Origin: Paenibacillus prosopidis
GTDB lineage: Bacteria; Bacillota; Bacilli; Paenibacillales; Paenibacillaceae
DNA: 64,000 bases
Direction of reading: 5' to 3'
NCBI RefSeq assembly: GCF_003337375.1
Contig: NZ_QPJD01000006.1
Span: 291,261 to 355,260, forward strand
Shown here in pieces: positions 34,985 to 43,213 of the stretch (position 1 is its first letter; the number at the start of each line of letters is the position of its first letter). Under the pieces are notes generated by a model. It did no database searches. It was not told the DNA's origin and saw nothing but the letters and a program-made list of their open reading frames with translations. The position numbers and the translations under genes are program-made.

Positions 34985-36748
34985 ATGGCGCGCTTCGAGA
35001 AAATATCCAACCGTTTCGCTTCGAAAATGATTTTAGCCTTTTTATTGATTATTCTAATACCGACCACTTTATCGGGGTTTTCTTTCTATTTGGAATCTTC
35101 AGCGCTCGTGAAAAGAAATGTAAGAGCATCTGCCGTTCAGGTTACCAAACAAACCGCAGATGCCCTTTCTTCCATTTTCAATGCGGGAAGCGATACATCC
35201 GATTTAATATACGGTGATTTGAAGGTGCAAGATGCGGCGATGCACTATACCTCGAGTCCGCTGAGCACACAGGTACAGATGTCTCAATCAATAGACACGC
35301 TGCTGAATAATGTCGTTTATTCGAGCTCGTTCGTTAGAATTGTTTATATCTTTAAGGATGGCGGAATCGGGTGGGGGAGCGGAACGTTCTCGGCTGTAAA
35401 GCTGAGAAAGGTCGATCTAAACCGGCTGGACTGGGTCGAGCAATCGAGAAGGCAGGATGGCGGACTCGTATGGCAGGCTTTGCGGAAGGATCCATTTAGC
35501 GGAGGCGGGGAAAATACCGATTTGGTGCTTCCCATCAGCCGAACGTTGAAGGATTTTGAATCATTGGAGCAAATCGGCTTGCTCGTTGTCAGCTTAAACG
35601 GCAAGGCTATCATTAATACGATTAATCAGGTCAAGCTGGGTGAAACAGGCCGCTATATGGTCGTCGATCCGTCAGGTCAAATTATGATCGATGCCGACCT
35701 TTCGCGAATCGGTAAGATGATCGAGGATCCTAATCTGCATGAGCTTGTTGTTCACAACGATGCTGTAGAATTTGAATACGCCAATAACGGCGTTCATTAT
35801 TATGGCGTGAAGCAATTGTTGAGCAATGGCTGGCTGCTGGTCGGCACGGTGCCTACGGTTGAAATAACGGGGGCGCTGGACAAGCTTCATACACGTATTT
35901 TAATAACCTCGGCTTGCTTTGCTTTATTGGCGGTGCTCATCGGACTGTTAATCGCGAAGCGGGTTACGAAACCGATTAAACAATTAACGCTGGAAATGAA
36001 ACGGGTGCAGCAAGGAGATTTATCCGTGCGGACCGTGTTAACCTCCACCGATGAGATTGGCCTTATGAGTAAGCATTTTAATAAAATGCTGGATGAAATC
36101 GAGCAGCTCATGGAACGCGTGGAGAAGGAGCAGAACGATAAGCTGGAGGCAGAGGTGCGTGCCGTCACGTACCGGATTCATCCGCATTTTCTCTATAACA
36201 CGCTCAGCACATTAAGATGGCTTATTCGGGCGGGCGAGAAGGAACGGGCGGAACAAGGCTTAGCTGCTCTGACCAGGCTGCTCGAAGCGAACATGGGCAA
36301 GAACGGCCAGATGATTACGCTTAAGGAAGAGCTGGAAATCATTCAAAAATATATCGTTATTTTAGAAATGCGGTATGAGCATAAGTATGCATTGTCGATT
36401 GACGTGCAGCCTGGAGCCGAGGAGATCAAAATCCCCAGGATGCTGCTTCAGCCGCTCGTGGAAAATGCTATTTTCCATGGCTTCGTTCCGCTAAACCGCG
36501 GCGGCGACATATCCATCCATGTTACGATGCAGCAGGGCCTGCTGCATATTTTGCTCCAAGACAACGGAGCGGGTATGACCGCTGAGAAGCTGGAGCAATT
36601 GGGAACCAAGGATGGCGTTTCGAATAGGGGAATCGGCTTGCAGCATGTTTATGATTCTTTGCGGCTTTATTTTGGAGTGGGCTCGGGCATGACCTTTGAT
36701 AGCGAAATCGGAAAGGGAACGCAAATTCATATTGTTATACGTCTATAA
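34985..36748 (+). CDS. YesM-type sensor histidine kinase
   Basis: A 587-residue membrane kinase. Transmembrane helix 1 is at about 15-35, followed by an extracellular dCache-like sensor region (about 36-300), helix 2 at 304-325, a HAMP domain (KRVTKPIKQLTLEMKRVQQG) and a cytoplasmic kinase. The phosphoacceptor is His401 in RIHPHFLYNTL, and the ATPase part has LLQPLVENAIFHG and DNGAGM. AAGGTGG precedes the start. It should phosphorylate the response regulator encoded next and control the surrounding glucan genes. Because an orphan binding protein follows the pair, the signal may be a loaded binding protein and not free sugar. Confidence 0.93.
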   Translation: MARFEKISNRFASKMILAFLLIILIPTTLSGFSFYLESSALVKRNVRASAVQVTKQTADALSSIFNAGSDTSDLIYGDLKVQDAAMHYTSSPLSTQVQMSQSIDTLLNNVVYSSSFVRIVYIFKDGGIGWGSGTFSAVKLRKVDLNRLDWVEQSRRQDGGLVWQALRKDPFSGGGENTDLVLPISRTLKDFESLEQIGLLVVSLNGKAIINTINQVKLGETGRYMVVDPSGQIMIDADLSRIGKMIEDPNLHELVVHNDAVEFEYANNGVHYYGVKQLLSNGWLLVGTVPTVEITGALDKLHTRILITSACFALLAVLIGLLIAKRVTKPIKQLTLEMKRVQQGDLSVRTVLTSTDEIGLMSKHFNKMLDEIEQLMERVEKEQNDKLEAEVRAVTYRIHPHFLYNTLSTLRWLIRAGEKERAEQGLAALTRLLEANMGKNGQMITLKEELEIIQKYIVILEMRYEHKYALSIDVQPGAEEIKIPRMLLQPLVENAIFHGFVPLNRGGDISIHVTMQQGLLHILLQDNGAGMTAEKLEQLGTKDGVSNRGIGLQHVYDSLRLYFGVGSGMTFDSEIGKGTQIHIVIRL

Positions 36749-36840
36749 AACTATACTTACGATGCAGGTTTGATGCGCAAGCCTTAAGCATACGCTTTCG
36801 AAGTAAGTTTGCATTCGCAAACTTTTTAGGAGGGAACAAC

Positions 36841-38403
36841 ATGAACGATAACGTCTTAATTGTGGACGATGAGCCGATTATCCGGAACGGACTTAAAAAC
36901 TTTATCGATTGGGAGAAGCTTGGGTTTACTCTGGCGGGAGATTGCGCGAATGGCCTGCAAGCGTTAGAGCTGCTTCGTTCCCGTCCTATTGATATTTTAA
37001 TTACAGATATAAAGATGCCGGTCATGGATGGCTTGGTGCTTACGAAACACGCGTTGGAGGTGAATCCCCAGATAAAAATCGTATTAATCAGCAGTTATAA
37101 CGAATTTGAGTACGTCCGCGAGGGGATGAAGCACGGAGCGGTCGATTATTTACTGAAGCCGTCATTGGAGGCAGAGGAGCTTATCGCCGTGCTGCTGCGC
37201 TGCAAGGAAATGTTGGCCAAAAATCGGAAGCAGGCTGTTGAAAGAATCCAGTTCGACCGGCAGGCAACGATGCTTGAAAGAAAACGTTTCGAGCAAGAGA
37301 TTATAAGACTGCTTATATCGAGTCAATCAGACTTTCGTTTCATAGACATTTTTGGACGCCAAAACGGTTCCTACGTGTGCGCTTTTGTCGAGTACGACGG
37401 ATTAAACGAGTGGCGGGAGCAGTATGGCAATTTGCATGTCAGCATGATGTATGAGGATATGCAGGCGATCTTTTACGAGCAATTCCAGAAAGGGAGCGCG
37501 CCTATATTAGCAGGGGAAGGCTTGTTCCTCATTTATCCCCATGAGGAGTCCGCGAGCATTTCGCTGGAGCGCTTTAAAGTCCGTGTGGAGGAGGAGCTGT
37601 CGGTATCCATTTCGATCGGCTGCTGCACGGAGGCAGAAACGGAATGGGTGGAGAAGGGTTTAAGAAGATGCCGCGCTGCAGGGGGACGGCGTTTTTTTGA
37701 AGGAACCGGACGTATCTTCTCTTGTGAAGCGCAGAGGGAAGACGGCGGCAGTGAGTCTGCGCAGCATCCTCATGAGCAGGAGAAAATGGATATGCACGCG
37801 ATGGTGGAAACGATTCGTGCGGCGAATAATAATAAATCCGTCATCGACAGCTTCTTCTCCCGGTGGAAGAATGTAAGGTATACTCCGGAGCAGGTCAAAA
37901 GAGAGGCATACGAGCTGCTCTCTGCCTTTGCCTATATTAACGGCGACTCTAAGGGGCTATCCGAGTTCCGGGAAAATATATGGCGCTGCGATACGATTGT
38001 TCAGCTCCAAGCAACGATCCGCCATTTGTTCGAAGAGATGGAGCATCCTAATCGGTTACGACTAAACGATAAAGGCCATGGCGGACAATTAATAACAAAA
38101 GCAATGGAGTACATTAAGCTTCATTATCGGGAAGAATTAACGCTGCAGGAGGTAGCGGACTCCATCCATGTCAGCAAAAGCTATTTTTCGAATTTATTCA
38201 AAAAACAGTCCGGGCACAATTTTATCGATTATTTGATCGATTTGCGGCTGCATGAAGCCAAACGTCTGCTTGTGCAAAATGAGTGTAAAATTTACGAGGT
38301 AGCGGAGAAGTCAGGCTTTAATGACGTTAAATATTTTAGCAAGCTGTTTAAGAAGATGACTCAGATGACACCTGTAGAATATCGGGAGAAGCATCAACAA
38401 TAG
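36841..38403 (+). CDS. YesN-type response regulator with AraC DNA-binding domain
   Basis: A 520-residue regulator. The receiver domain (1-120) has Asp56 as phosphoacceptor (DILITDIKMPVMDG) and the conserved lysine in YLLKPS. A long middle region of unknown fold connects to the C-terminal AraC domain with LTLQEVADSIHVSKSYFSNL and IYEVAEKSGFNDVKYFSKLF. AGGAGGG precedes the ATG. It is the partner of the kinase 92 bp upstream and is expected to activate the glucan uptake operon. Confidence 0.93.
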   Translation: MNDNVLIVDDEPIIRNGLKNFIDWEKLGFTLAGDCANGLQALELLRSRPIDILITDIKMPVMDGLVLTKHALEVNPQIKIVLISSYNEFEYVREGMKHGAVDYLLKPSLEAEELIAVLLRCKEMLAKNRKQAVERIQFDRQATMLERKRFEQEIIRLLISSQSDFRFIDIFGRQNGSYVCAFVEYDGLNEWREQYGNLHVSMMYEDMQAIFYEQFQKGSAPILAGEGLFLIYPHEESASISLERFKVRVEEELSVSISIGCCTEAETEWVEKGLRRCRAAGGRRFFEGTGRIFSCEAQREDGGSESAQHPHEQEKMDMHAMVETIRAANNNKSVIDSFFSRWKNVRYTPEQVKREAYELLSAFAYINGDSKGLSEFRENIWRCDTIVQLQATIRHLFEEMEHPNRLRLNDKGHGGQLITKAMEYIKLHYREELTLQEVADSIHVSKSYFSNLFKKQSGHNFIDYLIDLRLHEAKRLLVQNECKIYEVAEKSGFNDVKYFSKLFKKMTQMTPVEYREKHQQ

Positions 38404-38420
38404 TTGATGGGGGGATTCAG

Positions 38421-39683
38421 ATGATGCATGCGAAATGTTGGATTATCGTTGCTTTTATCGTTTTAATGGTATCGGGCTGCGGCCAGCAGTCGATTATATC
38501 GGAAGACAGCAGCGTGGAAAGACTGAACAGCGGCAACGATTATGAGATTGAGTTTTGGCATACGTACAGCGATGAGGAAACCCGGATTTTGGAGGATATC
38601 CTTATCCCTGCGTTCGAGCGGGAGCACCCTCAGCTTCATGTCGTACCCGTTCGGCAATCGAATGATCCGGAATTAAAGTACACGCTTATCTCCAAAGCCT
38701 CCGCGAACCGGGCGCCTGATGTCGTTCGGATGGACATCGCCTGGATACCGGAGTTTTCGCAGAGCGGACTGCTGCTCCCGCTGAGCGATTACGGGGATTT
38801 TGACGATGTGATTAAGCTGTTGCAGAGCAACACGGGCTCTGCAGGCTACTATGAAGGCTCCTATTATTCACTGCCTGTTAACATGAACACCAAAGCGGCT
38901 ATTTTTAACAAAGCATTGCTTGCGAAAGCGGGGTTATCCGAACCTCCCTCCACCTTCCAGGAAGTGATCGAGCTTGCCAGAAAACATCGCTATATGATTG
39001 GTCTAGGCGGAATGGAGTCGTGGCTGAGCCTGCCGTACATCTATGCGCTGGGAGGACGCATAACCAATGATTCCTATACACGGGCAACCGGCTATCTGAA
39101 CGGAGAAGCAACGGTCAAAGCTGTGGAAGAGCTTTACTCGCTTTATGAGGACCGCCTGATCGACCAGTCTGTTATTAATGGCGGCGGCGATAATTGGGAA
39201 GGGGTCAAGTCGGGTAATATTTTAGTGACGGACGAAGGCCCTTGGTTTTACAGCGTGCTGCAAGGAGAGGAGCTGAAGAGGGCGGTCAGCTCTACGATTG
39301 CGGTTCCATTCCCGCCTACTTATGGACCTTCCTCGATACTAGGCGGGGAGGATCTTGTTATATTAAATGGCTCAAAAAATCCGAATCAATCATGGGAATT
39401 TATGAAGTGGATGGTTAGTAAGGAAGCACAGGTCGCGATGTCTCAAACGGGCATCATACCAACTAATCTGGAAGCCAAAGAGATTAAAGTGAAGGGCGAG
39501 TCATTTATTCATCCATTCGCGGAAGCGCTGGATCATACCTTCCTTCGAACGCCGGTTAAAAATTGGAGCAGAATAGATGAGGTTTATACCGCGTACATGT
39601 CCAAAATTTTTCAAGGGGAGCTTTCGGTTAAACATGGTTTGACGGAAGCGGCCGCTAAAATCGATCAACTGCTCGAGCAATGA
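38421..39683 (+). CDS. orphan sugar-binding lipoprotein, candidate co-sensor for the kinase
   Basis: A 420-residue lipoprotein (lipobox VSGC) clearly paralogous to the importer's binding protein at 29842-31164: both share WHTYSD near the start of the mature part, APD..RMDI.W.PEF, PVN.NTK..I.NKA, GPWFYS and GGEDLVI segments in the same order. It follows the response regulator by 17 bp and has no permease genes of its own. Either it delivers a second sugar to the same permeases or it presents ligand to the histidine kinase, as described for the XylFII-LytS pair in Clostridium. Of the two I favour a sensing role, from position only. Confidence 0.88.
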   Translation: MMHAKCWIIVAFIVLMVSGCGQQSIISEDSSVERLNSGNDYEIEFWHTYSDEETRILEDILIPAFEREHPQLHVVPVRQSNDPELKYTLISKASANRAPDVVRMDIAWIPEFSQSGLLLPLSDYGDFDDVIKLLQSNTGSAGYYEGSYYSLPVNMNTKAAIFNKALLAKAGLSEPPSTFQEVIELARKHRYMIGLGGMESWLSLPYIYALGGRITNDSYTRATGYLNGEATVKAVEELYSLYEDRLIDQSVINGGGDNWEGVKSGNILVTDEGPWFYSVLQGEELKRAVSSTIAVPFPPTYGPSSILGGEDLVILNGSKNPNQSWEFMKWMVSKEAQVAMSQTGIIPTNLEAKEIKVKGESFIHPFAEALDHTFLRTPVKNWSRIDEVYTAYMSKIFQGELSVKHGLTEAAAKIDQLLEQ

Positions 39684-39701
39684 ACGATACGCAATAAGAA
39701 G

Positions 39702-39742
39702 GGGCTGTCAAAAGGTAAATCACCTTTTAGGGCAGCCCTTGA
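39702..39742 (+). terminator. terminator of the two-component/binding-protein operon
   Basis: GGGCTG (39702-39707) pairs with CAGCCC (39733-39738), extended by an inner AAAAGGT/ACCTTTT stem. Only TT follows directly, so efficiency is uncertain. Confidence 0.65.
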
Positions 39743-39760
39743 GTTGGCCTGGAGTGCAAT

Positions 39761-39780
39761 GAGGTGCATTTCTGCACCTC
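39761..39780. other. small perfect hairpin
   Basis: GAGGTGCA (39761-39768) pairs with TGCACCTC (39773-39780) around TTTC. It lies between the preceding terminator and the repeat region. Confidence 0.5.
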
Positions 39781-39974
39781 AATTGGCTAGGTAAGCGTCA
39801 CCCTCACCCTCACCTTTAACCACATTCATCATCAATCTTGCCATGCATTGGGTCATGATGTGATCTATGCGTATTATATGCTGGCTATGCACTCTCGCTC
39901 CGAAGTTCCGGCAACGGTCGCTCGGACACCTCCTTTTTGGTTTAAGTACTGTTTCTGTTTCGTTGCCTGGAATT

Positions 39975-40100
39975 ATATATGAAAAATCATATAGAAAATT
40001 CCCTGGGCTGGCTAAAGTGAAAAATCTATGTGAAAAATCGTATATAATTTGTCTTTTTGCATGAATCCCGCCAATTATGTTCGAAAAATCGTATATATCA
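39975..40100. repeat. cluster of GAAAAATCGTATATA-type repeats in a 620-bp intergenic region
   Basis: Four copies of a motif close to TGAAAAATCGTATATA occur near 39980, 40018, 40031 and 40083. On the minus strand each reads as the peptide IYDFS or a variant, so a 109-codon leftward frame (40108 to 39779) carries three or four YDFS repeats. That frame has no ribosome site I can support, and its second half looks non-coding, so I call this a DNA repeat and not a gene. The rest of the intergenic region (39684-40307) contains only hairpins. Confidence 0.6.
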
Positions 40101-40162
40101 ACGGACATTTAAATTGACTTGCTTCTTACTTCTCCCACGAACTCCCTTCGCCGGCTCATGCA

Positions 40163-40205
40163 GCAAAAAGGACACAATCCGTTTCCCGGTCGTGCCCTTT
40201 TTGTG
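40163..40205. terminator. possible bidirectional terminator
   Basis: GCAAAAAGG (40163-40171) pairs with CCTTTTTGTGC bases around 40195-40205, with an inner CAC/GTG step. An A run precedes and a T run follows, so it could work in either direction. Confidence 0.5.
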
Positions 40206-40271
40206 CTTCACTTCGTTATGCATTTATTTATAGAGGTTCTACCGTTATCGCCCCATACAGAAAAACAGAAA

Positions 40272-40291
40272 TCCCCAGAGGGGTCTGGGGA
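40272..40291 (-). terminator. terminator of the second AraC-family gene
   Basis: TCCCCAG (40272-40278) pairs with CTGGGGA (40285-40291). Read leftward it is followed by TTTCTGTTTTT. Confidence 0.7.
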
Positions 40292-40307
40292 GGGATTTGA
40301 TCTTGGT

Positions 40308-41111
40308 CTATACATTTTCCTCGAGGATCCGGTATGCTCCAGGCGATACGCCGTACTTTTTTTTAAATATTTTATAAAAATAAGGATAGGCGCCGAAGCC
40401 GCAGCTTTCGGCAATTTGATCGAGCGTCATTGAGGTGTATTTCATCCGCTCCATCGCGGCGGAAAGCCGGATTTCATGCGCGTATTCGATCATGGATTTG
40501 CCGAAGGTGCTTTTGAACAGATGAACGGACCGCGAGACGCTGAGGCTGACATGCCGCGCCACATCCTCTACCATAAATGTCGTCGTCGCATGCTCCTCGA
40601 TGTATCGCTGCATTCGCGTTGCCCTATACGGTCTCCCTGATGAGGGCGCGGTTTCTTTGTAGGACCGCTCCAAAAACAGACAAAGCACCCGCAGCAAATA
40701 GCCGGTTAATTCACCGTTTCCCCCCAAGGATGTACGGCGCTGCTCGACTATGATCTGGCGCCATAAGGCGAGCAGCTGATCATCCAGTTCGATCCGGGAG
40801 ACCGGCGGTTTGGGGGAACGGTTCCACCATTCGGCAATCCAATCGCCTTCGCAAATTAAATAATAGTCCCCGCTGGAGATCAAGGGGCCCTTCAAGTCAT
40901 TTTGCTTTTCCTCGATCGACAGCTCATATGAGTCCCCAGGTTTAAGCAGCAGGAGGTGTCCGGGTTCAATATCGAATTTTATTCCGTTAACTGACGCTTC
41001 GCATCGCCCTTCCGTTTGCAGACGGAGGAGATAGAACGGAATCCCTGATTTTTGCTGTATGTTAAATCGCTGCGTGTGATAAGAATAGCTGCAATACAAA
41101 ATGTTTGTCAT
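40308..41111 (-). CDS. AraC-family transcriptional regulator
   Basis: A 267-residue regulator with an N-terminal cupin-like arm (FYLLRLQTEGRCEASVNG, PGHLLLLKPGDSYEL) and a C-terminal AraC domain: FMVEDVARHVSLSVSRSVHL for the first helix-turn-helix and LDQIAESCGFGAYPYFYKIF for the second. It diverges from the isomerase-dehydrogenase-MFS operon, 135 bp away, which it most likely controls. The region between has AT-rich direct TATAT stretches, but I cannot name its binding site. Confidence 0.9.
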   Translation of the reverse strand: MTNILYCSYSYHTQRFNIQQKSGIPFYLLRLQTEGRCEASVNGIKFDIEPGHLLLLKPGDSYELSIEEKQNDLKGPLISSGDYYLICEGDWIAEWWNRSPKPPVSRIELDDQLLALWRQIIVEQRRTSLGGNGELTGYLLRVLCLFLERSYKETAPSSGRPYRATRMQRYIEEHATTTFMVEDVARHVSLSVSRSVHLFKSTFGKSMIEYAHEIRLSAAMERMKYTSMTLDQIAESCGFGAYPYFYKIFKKKYGVSPGAYRILEENV

Positions 41112-41246
41112 ATGCCTGCCCTCTTATGAAAAAAATAATAGCCAAATTGTATATGTTTCAATTATATCGTTTATCTACAATCTAAGCTATTTCATGTAAG
41201 CTATGAACATATAAGAAATATATCAAATTTGAGGAGTGTGTGTGAA

Positions 41247-42080
41247 ATGAGGAAAATGGGGATAGGCGTACAGTTGTTTACACTGCGAAATGAAACCGCT
41301 TCCGATTTTCCCGGAACGCTGCGCCATGTGGCTGAGCTGGGATATGAAGGCGTGGAGTTTGCGGGATACGGAGGTCTGTCCGCTGAGCAGATGAAAGACC
41401 TTCTGCAGGAGACGGGACTTAAGGCGATTGGCAGCCATGTGGGAATGCAAAGCCTGCGTGAAAATTTGCAGAGCGAGATCGATTATTTGAATACGATCGG
41501 CGGAAAATATTTGATTTGCCCGCATATCGCCGAAGAGGAACGCCAAACGCCAGAAGATTGGAAGCGTATTTTTGACTTCTTTGAGGAAGTCGGACAGGAA
41601 GCACGGAGAAACGGTCTTACATTTGCTTATCATAATCACGCGTTCGAGTTTGATATACAGGTTGCTGGAGAATTTGCCTTTGACGCCATGTATGCGAATA
41701 CATCCCCGGATTCCGTTCAAGTCGAAATGGACGTATGCTGGGTGAAGTTTGCCGGACAAGATCCGCTTGCCTATATTCCGAAATATGCAGGCCGGCTGCC
41801 GCTGCTGCACCTTAAGGATTTTAACCGGGACCAAGAGAAGATCGATGAGATTAATCAAATGATCGCAAAGCAGCTTGGCCATAACAAGTTTAGATACGAG
41901 ATGGTGACGCTGGAGCTCGGACAAGGCGAGGTTCCTCTCGTGAACGTTATCGCCGCGGCATCGGATGCCGGCGTGGAATGGCTTATTGTGGAGCAGGACA
42001 TGTGCCTCACGAACCCGCCGCTGCAAAGCATCGCAAACAGCATGAATTGGGTCAAGCAAAATTATTTGCAGCTCGTTTAA
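41247..42080 (+). CDS. sugar phosphate isomerase/epimerase-family TIM-barrel protein
   Basis: A 277-residue protein of the xylose isomerase-like TIM-barrel family. VQLFTLRNE opens the barrel; FAYHNHAFEFD and VQVEMDVCWVKFAG carry His, Glu and Asp residues that bind the divalent metal, and LPLLHLKDFNR the later histidine and aspartate. The family interconverts ketoses, inositol intermediates or keto-sugars. ATG 41247 is preceded by GAGGAGTG; a TTG at 41229 overlaps it. It is the first gene of an operon with a Gfo/Idh dehydrogenase and an MFS transporter, so the substrate is probably an oxidised or keto-sugar. Confidence 0.88.
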   Translation: MRKMGIGVQLFTLRNETASDFPGTLRHVAELGYEGVEFAGYGGLSAEQMKDLLQETGLKAIGSHVGMQSLRENLQSEIDYLNTIGGKYLICPHIAEEERQTPEDWKRIFDFFEEVGQEARRNGLTFAYHNHAFEFDIQVAGEFAFDAMYANTSPDSVQVEMDVCWVKFAGQDPLAYIPKYAGRLPLLHLKDFNRDQEKIDEINQMIAKQLGHNKFRYEMVTLELGQGEVPLVNVIAAASDAGVEWLIVEQDMCLTNPPLQSIANSMNWVKQNYLQLV

Positions 42081-42112
42081 ACCATAAATTTTATCTAAGG
42101 AGTGATTTTCTT

Positions 42113-43213
42113 ATGTCTAACGGCAAACTGAAAATTGGAATTATCGGCTGCGGCGGTATCGCTAATCAGAAGCATATGCCTGCACTGTCGAAGCTGACGC
42201 ATTTGGGCGAAATGGTCGCTTTTTGTGACATTGCTCCGGAAAGCGCAGTGAAAGCAGCGAAGGAATACGGAACCGAGCATGCCGCAGTATACACGGATTA
42301 CAAGGAATTATTGAAGGATGAATCGATTGATGTCGTTCATGTTCTGACGCCGAACCTCCAGCATTCTTTTATCACGGTAGCGGCATTGGAAGCTGGCAAG
42401 CATGTCATGTGCGAAAAGCCGATGGCTATTAATTCGCTTGAAGCGAAAAAAATGCTGGATGCTGCCAAGAGAACAGGGAAGAAGCTGACGATCGGTTATC
42501 AAAACAGGTTTAGAAACGATTCCCAAATTTTGAAAAAAGCATGCGGTGAAGGGGAATTGGGGGATATTTATTTTTCGAAGGCGCATGCGGTTCGCAGACG
42601 CGGAGTTCCAACCTGGGGTGTATTCCTTGACAAAGAGCAGCAGGGAGGCGGACCTTTAATAGACTTGGGCACGCATGCGCTTGATTTAGCGCTTTGGTTT
42701 ATGGATAATTACAAGCCAAAATCGGTGACGGGTTCTGTTTTTCACAAAATGGCGGATAAGTTTGAAGGCAATCTGATGGGTCAGTGGGATCCGAAGAGCT
42801 ATCATGTGGAGGACTCTGCTTTTGGGCTCATCAAGATGGAGAACGGCGCTACGATTTACTTGGAAGCGGCTTGGGCGCTTAACACAACAGATACTAGAGA
42901 AGCGATGACTACGCTCTGCGGAACCGAAGGCGGAGCGGAAATGAAAGGAAGTCCGTTTCTTGGCAACAGTGAGCTGGTTTTCAATAAAGCACAGTTCGGT
43001 CAACTGGTTGAAACGAAGTCTTCCTTGGGCGGCGGCATAGCCTATTTCGGTCCTGGCGCGGAGGAACCTGGCGTCAAAGAAGCAAGACAATGGCTGGAGA
43101 GTATTATCAATGATTCGGAGCCTCTCGTAAAGCCAGAGCAAGCCTATGTTGTTACCCAAATTTTAGAGGCTATCTATAAGTCTGCCGAAACCGGACAAAC
43201 GATAGAGTTTTAA
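42113..43213 (+). CDS. Gfo/Idh/MocA-family dehydrogenase
   Basis: A 366-residue protein with KIGIIGCGGIANQKHMPAL for the Rossmann fold, CEKPMAINSLEAKKML, and GGGPLIDLGTHALDLALWFM in the substrate domain. ATG 42113 follows AAGGAG; the longer frame from 41978 lies inside the isomerase gene. It is the second dehydrogenase of this family in the window. Its stop codon overlaps the ATG of the MFS gene by one base. A role in oxidising or reducing the sugar handled by the neighbouring isomerase is inferred. Confidence 0.9.
   Translation: MSNGKLKIGIIGCGGIANQKHMPALSKLTHLGEMVAFCDIAPESAVKAAKEYGTEHAAVYTDYKELLKDESIDVVHVLTPNLQHSFITVAALEAGKHVMCEKPMAINSLEAKKMLDAAKRTGKKLTIGYQNRFRNDSQILKKACGEGELGDIYFSKAHAVRRRGVPTWGVFLDKEQQGGGPLIDLGTHALDLALWFMDNYKPKSVTGSVFHKMADKFEGNLMGQWDPKSYHVEDSAFGLIKMENGATIYLEAAWALNTTDTREAMTTLCGTEGGAEMKGSPFLGNSELVFNKAQFGQLVETKSSLGGGIAYFGPGAEEPGVKEARQWLESIINDSEPLVKPEQAYVVTQILEAIYKSAETGQTIEF

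Noticed and set aside
34864..35217. 117-codon rightward frame overlapping the kinase start
   Set aside because: It begins inside a hairpin and overlaps the well-supported sensor kinase frame; composition is that of an out-of-frame shadow.
39880..39935. Insertion-sequence remnant
   Set aside because: The sequence near the CCGAGCGACCG-like inverted bases has no transposase frame or terminal repeats that I could confirm.
39779..40108. 109-codon leftward frame with YDFS repeats as a gene
   Set aside because: No ribosome binding site is visible, the repeats are explained as DNA repeats, and the rest of the frame shows no protein-like pattern.
41223..42059. 278-codon leftward frame inside the isomerase gene
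   Set aside because: It is antisense to a recognised TIM-barrel gene and shows no domain.
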